Assembly (NCBI RefSeq): GCF_902809855.1
Contig: NZ_CADDWJ010000001.1
Location: forward strand, 1,364,001-1,428,000
Direction: 5' to 3'
DNA from: Acinetobacter sp. Marseille-Q1618
GTDB lineage: Bacteria > Pseudomonadota > Gammaproteobacteria > Pseudomonadales > Moraxellaceae
DNA: 64,000 nt
Shown: one piece after another, positions 7,873 through 17,002 of the stretch
Numbering within the stretch: the first letter of the stretch is position 1
Layout: each line of letters starts with the position of its first letter
Position numbers and translations under genes: made by a program
The notes under the pieces: generated by a model
What the model saw: only the letters and a program-made list of their open reading frames with translations
The model's database searches: none
Told to the model about the DNA's origin: nothing

Positions 7873-10731
7873 ATGGTCATAGATGTTCAAGATGAACTTT
7901 TATACGCTTCACAAATAAAAAGTGCGGCTGTCCTTTTGCAGCGTTTTTTAATTTGGTTATTTGTCATTATCTTATATGATATTTTTATCTACTATATTTA
8001 TTTTAAAAGCTTCTCATTCTCATTCAGCTTGTGGTTTGCTGCTGTTAGCATTATCTGTACCATTTCTTGGTTATTAATTAAATCCATTTTAGTTTCACCT
8101 TATCACAATATTTTTAACCTAGATGCGTTATGTCAATTTATTTGTTTAGTGATTGGATGCTGTTTAGGTTTCGGAATTTTTACTTTACAGCATTATGTGA
8201 TTATTGATACACCGAATATTACAGCAACACATTTACTGATATTATCAAGCATTTTAATTTGCTTAGGTTCAATTTCAGCAATTATTTACTTAACCAGCCG
8301 TTTCAGATATTTTTTATTCTTATTTATTCCAGCAACTATTCCCTGCTTGCTTTATAAGTTTCTCAGTTTTAGTCCTTTAAGCCATTATTATCAATTTAAT
8401 TTTAATCTTATTTTGTTATTTATTTTACTCGCAGGATATATTACCCATAAACTACACCATAAATTAGATCTTGTTACTTTTGAACGAAGCAAACTTCTAC
8501 TTCAATCTAAACAACAAACTTTTGATACCAACCAACTTCAAAACAAATTAAAACATGAGATTGATAAATCAGTTCAAATTAAAAATGAACTATTATTAAA
8601 TAATCAATTACTAGAACAAAAAGTAAAAGAGCGAACTTATGATATTAAACAGATTAATGATCGTTTAGAAAACCATCAAGCCAATTTAGCTTTCGCCCAT
8701 GAAACAGCAGGCATTAATTCATGGCTTTGGAATATCGAAAAACGTACGATTGAAATATTTGATACAAAAAATAAAATTTTATTTGATCAGATTGATGAAT
8801 ATCACATTCAAATTGACTCTTTAATTCATCCTGATGATTTGGAAAATTATCAACATTTAATGCGGCAACACTTACGCGGTAGAACTGAGCGTTTTGAAGC
8901 CAAATATCGAATCAAAAGAAATGATCAATGGTGCTGGATCCAAGATACAGGGAAAGTCATTGCTCGGCATCCTATTTCATTCAAACCTATACGTATGGTA
9001 GGGATTCATCGTGATATTCAAAAAGAAAAAACTGATCAAGAACAGTTAAAACTGGCAGCAAATGTTTTTGAACAAGTGGCTCAAGGCGTTTTTGTCCTCG
9101 ATAATAATTTATGTTATTTAGAAGTAAATCCTTATTTTGAAAAGCTGATTGGTTATCAGCAAAACGATTTATTAGGTAAACATTTATTTGATATTACAGT
9201 CAACAATAAAAAAGAAATTATAGAACAACATTTTGATATTACTAAAAAACTGGTCGCAGAGGGAGAATATGATGCTGAGTTGCAAATTGAATTTCTAACA
9301 GGGAAACATTTAACTTTATGGTTACATATTAATGCGATTACAGATGAAAAAAATAAAATCATTAACTATGTCGGTATTATTACTGATTTAACCGAAAGAA
9401 GAAAACAAGAACAACGTGTCTCTTATTTAGAGAATTATGATTTATTAACTGATTTGCCTAACCGTTTTTATTTTAATTTGCAATTACATCATTATTTAAC
9501 AGATCCTAATAATGTACTTCAAAATCTTGCAGTCATCCGCATTAATATAGATCGTTTTAGATCTTTTAATGAGTTTGCAAGTACTCAAGCGGGAGATATT
9601 TTATTACAAAAAATCGCACAACGTTTAAGACAGTCTTGCCCTGATGCTTTATTGGTATCGTATTTAAATAATGATGACTATGCGATGATTTATAATTATG
9701 GTCAAAATAAAAAAACGGTACATCAAACCGCCAAAAGTATTTTAAAAGCTTTTGAAAGTCCATTTATTATTCATAATAATGAGCATTTTATTTCTGTCTC
9801 AATTGGAATTGCACTTTATCCTGAACATGGTCGTCAAGTTGATACATTAAATAGCCATGCAGAACAAGCATTGGCTGAAGCCAAAAGTTTAGGTGGAAAT
9901 ACAGCCTATCTTTACAATAATAAAAATGCTCGACTTATCCAGCAAAATATTAATTTAGAAGGTGACTTAAGACTAGCGCTTAAAAACAAAGAACTGCTTG
10001 TTTACTATCAACCAAAAATTTGTACACAGACTGAAAAAATTTATGGTTTTGAGGCATTGATTCGCTGGCAACATCCGAAACTTGGCTTAATTACCCCTGA
10101 TTTATTTTTACCAATCGCTGAAGAGTCCAGTTTAATTACTGAAATTGGACGATTTGTACTATTTGAAACCTGTAAACAAATCCGAATTTGGCAGGATCTA
10201 AATTTTGACTATCTGCGTGTTTCCGTCAATATTGTTGCACAACAAATCCATCGGGGTGAGTTGATCCAAGATATCGACCAAGCACTGAATATGTATAAAA
10301 TTTCAGGAGATATGCTTGAACTTGAAATTACAGAGTCATCATTAATCGCAAAATCTGACAACGTACTCAACTTATTACAACAAGTTAAACAACGCCATAT
10401 TTCGATTTCTTTAGATGATTTTGGTACAGGTTATTCTTCTTTGGCTTATTTAACCAACTACCCAATTGACACTTTAAAAATCGACAAAATATTTATTTCT
10501 AAGATCGAACAAGAAAAAGACCAAGCCATTGTCAGCGCAATTATTGCAATGGGTAAAGCTATGGGAATGAGTGTTATCGCAGAAGGTGTTGAAACAATTG
10601 AACAAATAAATTTCCTAAAAAAACACGGCTGTCATATTTTACAGGGATATTATTATTCAAAACCTTTGACTGCACAGGAATGTCTTGATTATCTTACCAA
10701 ATTCAAACTTGCGTCAGTTTATGGTGTTTAA
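7873..10731 (+). CDS. Membrane PAS-GGDEF-EAL cyclic-di-GMP phosphodiesterase (GGDEF site degenerate)
   Basis: This 952-residue protein begins with a multi-pass membrane region (about 25-200) and a coiled coil (about 200-270). Two PAS/PAC units follow (about 275-395 and 398-512), then a GGDEF domain (about 522-690) and an EAL domain (about 700-945). The GGDEF signature reads NNDDY at 599-603, so diguanylate cyclase activity is unlikely. The EAL domain looks intact: FEAL (E727), VSVN, LELEITES, DDFGTGYSS, LKIDK, AEGVE and QGYYYSKPL. I infer an inner-membrane c-di-GMP phosphodiesterase whose GGDEF domain may sense GTP, as in other composite proteins. ATG 7873 follows AAGG (7861-7864). The ligand sensed is unknown. 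Confidence 0.87.
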   Translation: MVIDVQDELLYASQIKSAAVLLQRFLIWLFVIILYDIFIYYIYFKSFSFSFSLWFAAVSIICTISWLLIKSILVSPYHNIFNLDALCQFICLVIGCCLGFGIFTLQHYVIIDTPNITATHLLILSSILICLGSISAIIYLTSRFRYFLFLFIPATIPCLLYKFLSFSPLSHYYQFNFNLILLFILLAGYITHKLHHKLDLVTFERSKLLLQSKQQTFDTNQLQNKLKHEIDKSVQIKNELLLNNQLLEQKVKERTYDIKQINDRLENHQANLAFAHETAGINSWLWNIEKRTIEIFDTKNKILFDQIDEYHIQIDSLIHPDDLENYQHLMRQHLRGRTERFEAKYRIKRNDQWCWIQDTGKVIARHPISFKPIRMVGIHRDIQKEKTDQEQLKLAANVFEQVAQGVFVLDNNLCYLEVNPYFEKLIGYQQNDLLGKHLFDITVNNKKEIIEQHFDITKKLVAEGEYDAELQIEFLTGKHLTLWLHINAITDEKNKIINYVGIITDLTERRKQEQRVSYLENYDLLTDLPNRFYFNLQLHHYLTDPNNVLQNLAVIRINIDRFRSFNEFASTQAGDILLQKIAQRLRQSCPDALLVSYLNNDDYAMIYNYGQNKKTVHQTAKSILKAFESPFIIHNNEHFISVSIGIALYPEHGRQVDTLNSHAEQALAEAKSLGGNTAYLYNNKNARLIQQNINLEGDLRLALKNKELLVYYQPKICTQTEKIYGFEALIRWQHPKLGLITPDLFLPIAEESSLITEIGRFVLFETCKQIRIWQDLNFDYLRVSVNIVAQQIHRGELIQDIDQALNMYKISGDMLELEITESSLIAKSDNVLNLLQQVKQRHISISLDDFGTGYSSLAYLTNYPIDTLKIDKIFISKIEQEKDQAIVSAIIAMGKAMGMSVIAEGVETIEQINFLKKHGCHILQGYYYSKPLTAQECLDYLTKFKLASVYGV

Positions 10732-10864
10732 AATGTCTTGATCTGTATTTCTTGTTGAAAAAGGTATCTTTTCGACTGTCCGTAGCGCTCAACAAATGAT
10801 ATATTCAAGAAAATTTAGCCAAAACTACCAGCCAAGCTGGCATATTGTAACAATCGAGATTTAA

Positions 10865-13135
10865 ATGGACGATCAATCACTAAAACAGCAAGCCCTTTAT
10901 TATCATGAATTTCCAAATCCAGGAAAAATCAGTGTTACTCCAAGTAAGCAACTGGTCAACCAACATGATTTAGCATTGGCTTATTCTCCAGGTGTTGCAG
11001 CTCCTTGCTTAGAAATTGAAAAGGATCCATCAAAAGCAGCACTCTATACTGCACGTGGAAACTTAGTTGCTGTGGTGAGTAATGGTACTGCGGTTTTAGG
11101 TTTAGGAAATATTGGACCATTAGCGTCTAAACCTGTTATGGAAGGTAAAGGCGTATTATTTAAAAAATTCGCTGGTGTAGACGTATTCGATATTGAAATT
11201 GCAGAGAATGACCCAGACAAAATCGTAGATATCGTTGCTGCTTTAGAACCGACATTTGGTGGTATCAACCTTGAAGATATTAAAGCGCCAGAATGTTTCT
11301 ATATTGAGCAAAAATTACGTGAACGCATGAATATTCCTGTGTTCCATGATGACCAACATGGTACATCTATCATTGTCGGTTCTGCATTATTAAATGCTTT
11401 AAAAATCAATGGTAAAAAAATTGAAGACATCAAAATCGTAGCTTCAGGTGCAGGTGCTGCTGCCCTCTCTTGCTTAGATTTACTTTGTGCTATTGGTGCG
11501 AAGAAAGAAAATATTATCGTTGCTGACTCTCGTGGTTTATTGACCAACAAACGTGAAGGCTTGGATGAGTCTAAAAAACGTTATGTACAAGATATTGAAG
11601 GTTCACAAATTGCGGATGTAATTGCTGGCGCAGATATGTTCTTAGGACTTTCTGCAGCAGGTATTTTAACCAAAGCAATGGTTAAGGAAATGGCTGCCGA
11701 CCCAATTATCTTTGCATTGGCGAACCCAGATCCTGAAATTTTACCTGAACATGCACATGAAGTACGTCCTGATGTGATCATGGCGACTGGGCGTTCAGAC
11801 TATCCAAACCAAGTAAATAATGCCCTTTGTTTCCCATATATCTTCCGTGGTGCACTTGATGTTGGTGCAACAACCATTAATGAAGAAATGAAAATTGCAT
11901 GTGTACATGCAATTGCACGCATGGCACATGTTGAAGCAGATGCTGCAACTTATGGTGAAAAATCTGCATCATTTGGTCGTGACTATTTAATTCCTCGCCC
12001 ACTTGATCAACGTTTAATTTTAGAGATTGCCCCTGCTGTTGCGCAAGCAGCGATGGATTCAGGTGTTGCAACGCGTCCAATCGAAGATTTTTCTGTATAT
12101 CGTCAACGCCTGTCTGAGTTTGTATATAACTCTGCATTCATGATGAAACCGATCTTTGCTCAAGCAAAAACAGATCCTAAACGCATTGCTTATGCTGAAG
12201 GCGAAGATTTACGTGTACTACGTGCCGTTCAAATTGCTGTAGACGAAAGTTTAGCCAAACCAATTCTTGTAGGTCGTACTGCAGTCATTGAAGCAAATAT
12301 CAAAAAGTTAGGTTTACGTCTTGAGAATGGTGTAAATATCACTATTGTTGATCAAGAAAAAAATCCGCATTATGAACAATTTGCTGATGACTATTATGAG
12401 ATCATGAAACGTAAAGGCGTAACCCCTGAATATGCTCAACGTGAATCTCGTCGTCGTTCTACACTGATTGCTGCAATGTTGGTCAAACATGGCATTGCCG
12501 ATGGTATGTTGTGTGGTACTTATGCAAGTTATGATATTCATTTAGACTTTGTGCGTAATATCATTGGTCAAAAAGAAGGAATGAACAACTTCTTTACACT
12601 GAATGCGCTAATGCTTGAAGATCGTAATTTATTTATTGCTGATACCTATGTAAATACCAATCCAACAGCAGAACAACTGGCTGAAATGACGATTTTAGCT
12701 GCTGAAGAAGTTCGCCGTTTTGGGATCACACCACGTGTTGCGCTACTTTCTCACTCGAGTTTTGGTTCAGACCCACATGATCCTAGCGCACAAAAAATGC
12801 GTAAAGTATTTGAAATCTTGACTGAAATTGCGCCTGAACTTGAAGTTGAAGGTGAAATGCATGGTGATGCAGCACTTGATGAGAATATTCGTCATTTTGC
12901 ATTCCCAAATTCACGCTTTAAAGGTTCTGCAAACTTATTAATCATGCCAAACCTTGATGCTGCAAACATTTCATTTAACTTATTGAAATCAACATCAGGA
13001 AATAACGTCACGATTGGTCCAATTTTGCTTGGTGCAGCGAAACCTGTGCATATTTTAACACCGACTGCAACAACACGTCGTTTAGTGAATATGACTGCAT
13101 TGACTGTTGCTGAAATCCAACAATTTCGTGGTTAA
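10865..13135 (+). CDS. maeB: NADP-dependent malic enzyme (MaeB type with phosphotransacetylase-like C-terminus)
   Basis: MaeB decarboxylates malate to pyruvate and makes NADPH in the cytosol. The 756-residue length is that of the two-domain bacterial form. The malic enzyme part (about 1-430) has [32 protein letters not shown] and the NAD(P)-fold GAGAAALSC. The C-terminal part (about 435-756) resembles phosphate acetyltransferase and in this family serves regulation and oligomerisation. The [17 protein letters not shown] start is typical. A hairpin at 13156-13185 and a stronger terminator-like stem at 13194-13240 follow. Confidence 0.95.
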   Translation: MDDQSLKQQALYYHEFPNPGKISVTPSKQLVNQHDLALAYSPGVAAPCLEIEKDPSKAALYTARGNLVAVVSNGTAVLGLGNIGPLASKPVMEGKGVLFKKFAGVDVFDIEIAENDPDKIVDIVAALEPTFGGINLEDIKAPECFYIEQKLRERMNIPVFHDDQHGTSIIVGSALLNALKINGKKIEDIKIVASGAGAAALSCLDLLCAIGAKKENIIVADSRGLLTNKREGLDESKKRYVQDIEGSQIADVIAGADMFLGLSAAGILTKAMVKEMAADPIIFALANPDPEILPEHAHEVRPDVIMATGRSDYPNQVNNALCFPYIFRGALDVGATTINEEMKIACVHAIARMAHVEADAATYGEKSASFGRDYLIPRPLDQRLILEIAPAVAQAAMDSGVATRPIEDFSVYRQRLSEFVYNSAFMMKPIFAQAKTDPKRIAYAEGEDLRVLRAVQIAVDESLAKPILVGRTAVIEANIKKLGLRLENGVNITIVDQEKNPHYEQFADDYYEIMKRKGVTPEYAQRESRRRSTLIAAMLVKHGIADGMLCGTYASYDIHLDFVRNIIGQKEGMNNFFTLNALMLEDRNLFIADTYVNTNPTAEQLAEMTILAAEEVRRFGITPRVALLSHSSFGSDPHDPSAQKMRKVFEILTEIAPELEVEGEMHGDAALDENIRHFAFPNSRFKGSANLLIMPNLDAANISFNLLKSTSGNNVTIGPILLGAAKPVHILTPTATTRRLVNMTALTVAEIQQFRG

Positions 13136-13155
13136 TTGAAAATTATATAAAAATA

Positions 13156-13185
13156 GGAAAACTTTAGCATATTGCTCAGTTTTCC
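13156..13185 (+). terminator. Hairpin just downstream of maeB
   Basis: GGAAAACT (13156-13163) pairs with AGTTTTCC (13178-13185), with a small inner AGCATATTGCT stem. There is no T run directly after it, so on its own it may only protect the maeB 3' end. Confidence 0.45.
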
Positions 13186-13193
13186 GACTTGAG

Positions 13194-13240
13194 AAAACCT
13201 CTATTCTGTTGCATGATTGCCTGAAGAATAGAGGTTTTTT
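13194..13240 (+). promoter_or_regulatory. Terminator-like 14-bp hairpin whose 3' arm holds the cca Shine-Dalgarno
   Basis: AAAACCTCTATTCT (13194-13207) pairs perfectly with AGAATAGAGGTTTT (13225-13238) around a 17-nt loop, and T's run to 13240. The cca ATG is at 13242. The only ribosome-binding site in range is AGAGG (13230-13234), inside the 3' arm. The structure therefore looks both like an intrinsic terminator for the upstream transcript and like a lid over the cca ribosome-binding site. Confidence 0.7.
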
Positions 13241-13241
13241 C

Positions 13242-14483
13242 ATGCAAGTTTATTTAGTAGGCGGTGCCGTCAGAGATCATTTACTCGGTCATCCCTATCA
13301 CGAAAAAGATTATGTTGTTGTCGGTGCAACACCAGAGCAACTGCTCGCTCAAGGTTATCAACCTGTGGGTAAGGATTTTCCTGTGTTTTTGCATCCTGAA
13401 TCAAAAGAAGAATATGCTCTTGCACGCACTGAAAGAAAAGCAGGACATGGATATCATGGTTTTGAGTTTTATACAGACCCTTCTGTAACTTTAGAAGATG
13501 ACTTAATTCGTCGTGATTTAACCATTAACGCCATTGCTATGGATGATACTGGTAAAGTTTACGATCCCTATCATGGGGTTGAAGATTTAAATCAAAAGAT
13601 TTTACGGCACGTTTCACATGCTTTTGTAGAAGACCCATTGCGTGTATTAAGAGTGGCTCGTTTTGCTGCACGTTATTATGAATATGGCTTTACAGTTGCA
13701 GATGAAACACTGAAATTAATGCGAGAATTAGCACACTCAGGCGAGCTAGATGCACTTACACCTGAACGCGTTTGGAAAGAAACCTCTCGTGCTTTGATGG
13801 AAACTCGTGCTGATATATTTTTCGATGTATTACGTCAATGTGATGCTTTAAAAGTTTTGTTTCCTGAAATAGATGCACTTTTTGGGATTCCACAACGACC
13901 TGAATATCATCCTGAAATTGACTGTGGTATTCATACACTGATGTCACTACAACAAGCCTGTAAAGCCAATTATTGTTTGGATGTGCGTTTTGCCGTACTT
14001 GTGCATGATTTGGGCAAAGCGCTTACGCCAAAAGCAGAATTACCTCGTCATATTCAGCATGAAGAGCGCGGGATCGTTCCTGTAACAGAAGTTTGTGACC
14101 GTTTAAAAGTACCGACTCAAACGAAACAGTTAGCACTTGCGGTATGTAAAGAACATTTGAAATGTCATCAAGCATTTACTTTAAAAGCAGGAACTTTATG
14201 GCGTTTGTTACAACGCTTGGATGTATTACGTCGTCCTGAGCGTGTAGAAGCGTTTTTACAAGCTTGTGAGTGTGATGCTAAAGGTCGTTTAGGTATGCAA
14301 GATCGTGACTATCCGCAGGCTGAGTTTTTATTGAAAATAATGCAACGGGTTCGCACTATTAAAGCTTCTGATCTACCGCCTGAAATAAAAGGTGCTGATA
14401 TTGGTGAGATGTTAATCCAGAAACGGATTGAAGCGATTGCAGAACTAAAACACGAGTTAGGGCATCATACCCATACTGCTTAA
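13242..14483 (+). CDS. cca: CCA-adding tRNA nucleotidyltransferase with HD domain
   Basis: Cca builds or repairs the 3' CCA end of tRNAs. The 413-residue protein has the nucleotidyltransferase head (MQVYLVGGAVRDHLLG, then EKDYVVVGATPEQ), the RRDLTINAIAMD template region and an HD phosphohydrolase domain (VLVHDLGKALTPK), as in the E. coli enzyme. The start is set at ATG 13242 because homology begins there; an upstream TTG (13209) would add 11 unrelated residues and lies in the hairpin loop. The ribosome-binding site sits inside the preceding hairpin, so translation may depend on its opening. Confidence 0.95.
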   Translation: MQVYLVGGAVRDHLLGHPYHEKDYVVVGATPEQLLAQGYQPVGKDFPVFLHPESKEEYALARTERKAGHGYHGFEFYTDPSVTLEDDLIRRDLTINAIAMDDTGKVYDPYHGVEDLNQKILRHVSHAFVEDPLRVLRVARFAARYYEYGFTVADETLKLMRELAHSGELDALTPERVWKETSRALMETRADIFFDVLRQCDALKVLFPEIDALFGIPQRPEYHPEIDCGIHTLMSLQQACKANYCLDVRFAVLVHDLGKALTPKAELPRHIQHEERGIVPVTEVCDRLKVPTQTKQLALAVCKEHLKCHQAFTLKAGTLWRLLQRLDVLRRPERVEAFLQACECDAKGRLGMQDRDYPQAEFLLKIMQRVRTIKASDLPPEIKGADIGEMLIQKRIEAIAELKHELGHHTHTA

Positions 14484-14672
14484 AGAAAACTCCTCTCAGC
14501 AATGGGAGGTTCAACCATTCTTCTAATTTGCGTGAAACAATGAATTTTCAAGTAAAAAGCCCAACTTGAGTTAGTCTTGCTGTTTTATGAATTTCAAGCA
14601 ATTGAAATAAAATAAATAACTGAAGCTATTTCGCATAAGGTGTATTATGTTAATTTTAGAAAATTTAATTAT

Positions 14673-15095
14673 TTAGCCTTTGGGGCAGCTTACTTCGCCT
14701 GCTTTTAATTTTTTTACGGTTAGCTCGTTATTTATCTTTTTTAAACATAAATTTGAGGAGTATGTTGGTTTTATATCTAATACAATTGTGTATACAATAT
14801 TTTGTTCAAAGCTAGTCAAAGGTATTGATAAGCAATTACCTTCATCAATAGGTAAGGGAAAGTTTTTATAATTTTTCTCGAAAGTTGAAGTAACTTCTTC
14901 TTTACGTTCAGCTCTATTCATATAAATGAATAAATCTTTATTTGAATCATAGTAATTAGATTTTTTATCATTTGTAAAAAAACATAAATTATCTTTTTTT
15001 AAAACAACGTCTAAATCTTTGCTACCACTACTACAACCTATCATGTTTATTGAAACTAAACATACGAATAAATGAAAGTGCTTAATCATAATCAT
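14673..15095 (-). CDS. Putative periplasmic lipoprotein immunity protein of a T6SS effector
   Basis: This 140-residue product has a lipoprotein signal peptide with lipobox IGC-SSGS, then a small soluble domain with two further cysteines. Its ATG overlaps the TGA of the preceding metallopeptidase gene (ATGA, 15092-15095), so the two are co-translated. A small lipoprotein directly after a PAAR-linked toxin is the usual setting of a T6SS immunity protein for a periplasm-acting effector, and similar Acinetobacter lipoproteins are annotated that way. Function is inferred from context and export signal, not from a domain I can name. MIMIKHF offers two possible start codons. Confidence 0.6.
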   Translation of the reverse strand: MIMIKHFHLFVCLVSINMIGCSSGSKDLDVVLKKDNLCFFTNDKKSNYYDSNKDLFIYMNRAERKEEVTSTFEKNYKNFPLPIDEGNCLSIPLTSFEQNIVYTIVLDIKPTYSSNLCLKKINNELTVKKLKAGEVSCPKG

Positions 15096-15778
15096 GGACT
15101 CGGTAGTAATGTAGGATCACTTGGATTCTTCAAAAAATTACTTAATATAATTTGAATACTTGGTAATAATTGAAGACTTTTTTGATGGTGCTGTCGAGAT
15201 GGATTAACATTTTTTAAATGCATTGCATCAAACCAGAATTCAATGAGTCGTCCTTGTTGTTCAAAATTAAAATCACTAAATTTTTTATTTTTATCTCTAC
15301 CTAAAATATCAGTATCATAACCTTTTAATTCACCGATACCAGAATCAACTGAGTTAACAGTTGAAGTATATCCTCCAGTACAAAGAATTTTTGCTCCAGC
15401 AAAACCATTAGAATGTCCTAATTGAGACTGCCAAATATGTGTCATTTCATGAATAAACCAATGTCTATTCTGCCCCAAAGGGGAGGTGCTAAAATCAGGA
15501 TTCTTTTTATATTCATCAATAGGAAACCAAGTTTCCCCATCAAGTGTTACAGCATTTCCTGTTTTTGAAATTATCCCTCCTGCTGTTAGCCCCCCTGCAT
15601 GTAAATAAACTTTTGAATAATCAATAGAATTTTTAAATACAAGCTGACACATCTTAACTTCTCCAGAAGTTAATTTTCTTTTTGTATCAACAAATACATC
15701 GTGTGTAAAATCTGAAACATCTTGTCCCATTTTTTGTAGTTTTACTTTCACTGAATGATATATATGATTATTCGCCAT
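15092..15778 (-). CDS. Putative T6SS zinc metallopeptidase effector (HExxH)
   Basis: This 228-residue protein has no signal peptide. It carries a zinc-binding HEMTHIWQ motif (H110, E111, H114) and a later Glu-rich helix (NFEQQGRLIE, about 171-180, E173 a candidate third ligand). The preceding block LTSGEVKMCQLVFKNSIDYSKVYLH resembles the LTxGExxLxxxxFxxxIDYxxVxxH lead-in of the Vgr-related metallopeptidase toxins, a group that from memory includes the VgrG2b C-terminal domain of Pseudomonas. It overlaps the PAAR gene upstream by 11 bp and the lipoprotein gene downstream by 4 bp. I infer a PAAR-delivered antibacterial effector acting in the periplasm. Substrate and exact family are unproven. 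Confidence 0.68.
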   Translation of the reverse strand: MANNHIYHSVKVKLQKMGQDVSDFTHDVFVDTKRKLTSGEVKMCQLVFKNSIDYSKVYLHAGGLTAGGIISKTGNAVTLDGETWFPIDEYKKNPDFSTSPLGQNRHWFIHEMTHIWQSQLGHSNGFAGAKILCTGGYTSTVNSVDSGIGELKGYDTDILGRDKNKKFSDFNFEQQGRLIEFWFDAMHLKNVNPSRQHHQKSLQLLPSIQIILSNFLKNPSDPTLLPSP

Positions 15779-16289
15779 GATTTGATTCCTCTACTAAAAT
15801 TTTAATTTCTACTTCTTCTTCAAATTTACTTGTAATTAATTCTGTATAACCAAATTCGTCAGTATGCCCATGAACTACTCCTTGTTGTGTAATGACTTCA
15901 TAGCATATTGAAGCTAATGGTTCTTTTGTAAGTTCATCTCTTAATAAAAACCTTTGACCATATTTATGCTCTGGGTTTGCTAAAAAATTACTTATATTTA
16001 TCTGATTAATCTGAGAAGTATTAGTATTATTTTCTACAAAACTTTGTGATTGCATAGCTTCTAATGTTGCGCCACATGTAAATTTATCACCAACAAGTGC
16101 CACATATTTACCATGCACATTTACAAAAGAATTACTTTGAATAAGAACAGACCAAGTATTACATTTTGGGCATGTAAAACCATCTCCTGCTCTTAACCAC
16201 GCTTTCCCATTAGTTCCAGATGTTGATTGTGTAGCACTTACAACACCACCATGCGAAGTTGTTGAACCATCTATACCAATAGGTTTCAT
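15768..16289 (-). CDS. PAAR-domain protein with C-terminal transthyretin-like extension (T6SS spike tip)
   Basis: Residues 1-90 form a PAAR domain: TTSHGGVVSATQ, KAWLRAGDGFTCPKC and GKYVALVGDKFTCGA show the repeated turns and conserved Cys and Gly residues that cap the VgrG spike. Residues about 105-173 (RFLLRDELTKEPLA to EVEIKILVEE) look like the small beta-sandwich extension found on cargo-carrying PAAR proteins. The next gene, a metallopeptidase, overlaps by 11 bp, so this PAAR protein is probably its carrier. No vgrG or core T6SS gene is present in the window, so this is an orphan cargo island. Confidence 0.82.
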   Translation of the reverse strand: MKPIGIDGSTTSHGGVVSATQSTSGTNGKAWLRAGDGFTCPKCNTWSVLIQSNSFVNVHGKYVALVGDKFTCGATLEAMQSQSFVENNTNTSQINQINISNFLANPEHKYGQRFLLRDELTKEPLASICYEVITQQGVVHGHTDEFGYTELITSKFEEEVEIKILVEESNHGE

Positions 16290-16305
16290 TATTATTCTCT
16301 TTAAT

Positions 16306-16730
16306 TTAATTACTTAAGAAATCAGCAGGTTTAAACTCATCATGATAAATTCGGATTTTTATAGATAAATCGGGGCTATCAATAATTTCATCACCATTTT
16401 CCAAATGGCTTCCAACTAATGCAACAGGAAGGTTATCTATTGTGAATAAAACTCCAGCACCTGAAAAAATTTTACTTATTGTTCCGTCGGGATAAATAGC
16501 TTCATCGCCAACACATGCTATTGAAAACTCACCTATTCTAAGACGTTGAAAACTAACATGTATCAGTGCTCCTTTTTCGTTTTAGAACCATTCACAGCTA
16601 TATAATATGAGGTATATGGTTTATTTTCCCAATAAAGCTGTTCAGCTTTTATAATTTTTTGAATATCATCATGAGAAAGTTTTTTTAACTGCTCTTCTGG
16701 CAATTCATGCAAAAAAGTTGGACTCGTCAT
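16306..16730 (-). pseudogene. PAAR-like gene split by a frameshift at an A5 run
   Basis: Frame 1 starts at 16730 (MTSPTFLHELPEEQLKKLSH) and reads 55 codons to a TGA at 16563-16565. A second frame continues as GALIHVSFQRLRIG, SIACVGDEAIYPDGT and LPVALVGSHLENGDEI to the stop at 16306. The second frame has no credible start codon, and its upstream edge is a TAA. Adding one base to the A5 run (16573-16577 on the + strand as T5), or a -1 slip on AAA-AAG, joins them seamlessly as ...KTKKGALIHV. I read it as one PAAR-like gene that is broken, frameshift-expressed, or affected by an assembly error. It directly precedes the intact PAAR gene. Confidence 0.65.
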
Positions 16731-16907
16731 ATTCGACCCAATTATTGTTAATATATGTAGAATAACAAAAAGTTCAATTAAGCAAAATTTCTGAATGTAA
16801 CCTTGATAGATTTATAATAACATCCATTTAACATAATGGGCATTATGCGAAATATTTTTATTTAAAATCAATAATTTTAAATTATTAAAATACCTACTCA
16901 TTACCTA

Positions 16908-16936
16908 AAAAGCCGACCTCAAACAAATCGGCTTCT
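16908..16936 (-). terminator. Rho-independent terminator after epmA
   Basis: AAGCCGA (16910-16916) pairs with TCGGCTT (16928-16934). Read on the minus strand the stem is followed by a T run, which suits termination of the pdxB-epmA transcript. The opposite side also has a short T run. Confidence 0.75.
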
Positions 16937-17002
16937 TTTGAGCTATTTTGAAACATTTTACAACTCAAAAAACCAATTATTTTATCGATTCGTTTTTTAT
17001 CA

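Noticed and set aside
13209-13241. Upstream TTG start for cca
   Set aside because: It lies in the hairpin loop, has no ribosome-binding site, and would add residues not found at the start of the family.
16563-16730. Stand-alone 55-residue gene
   Set aside because: The frame is open but its continuation in another frame is a PAAR-like domain with no start of its own, so it is better read as the front half of a split gene.
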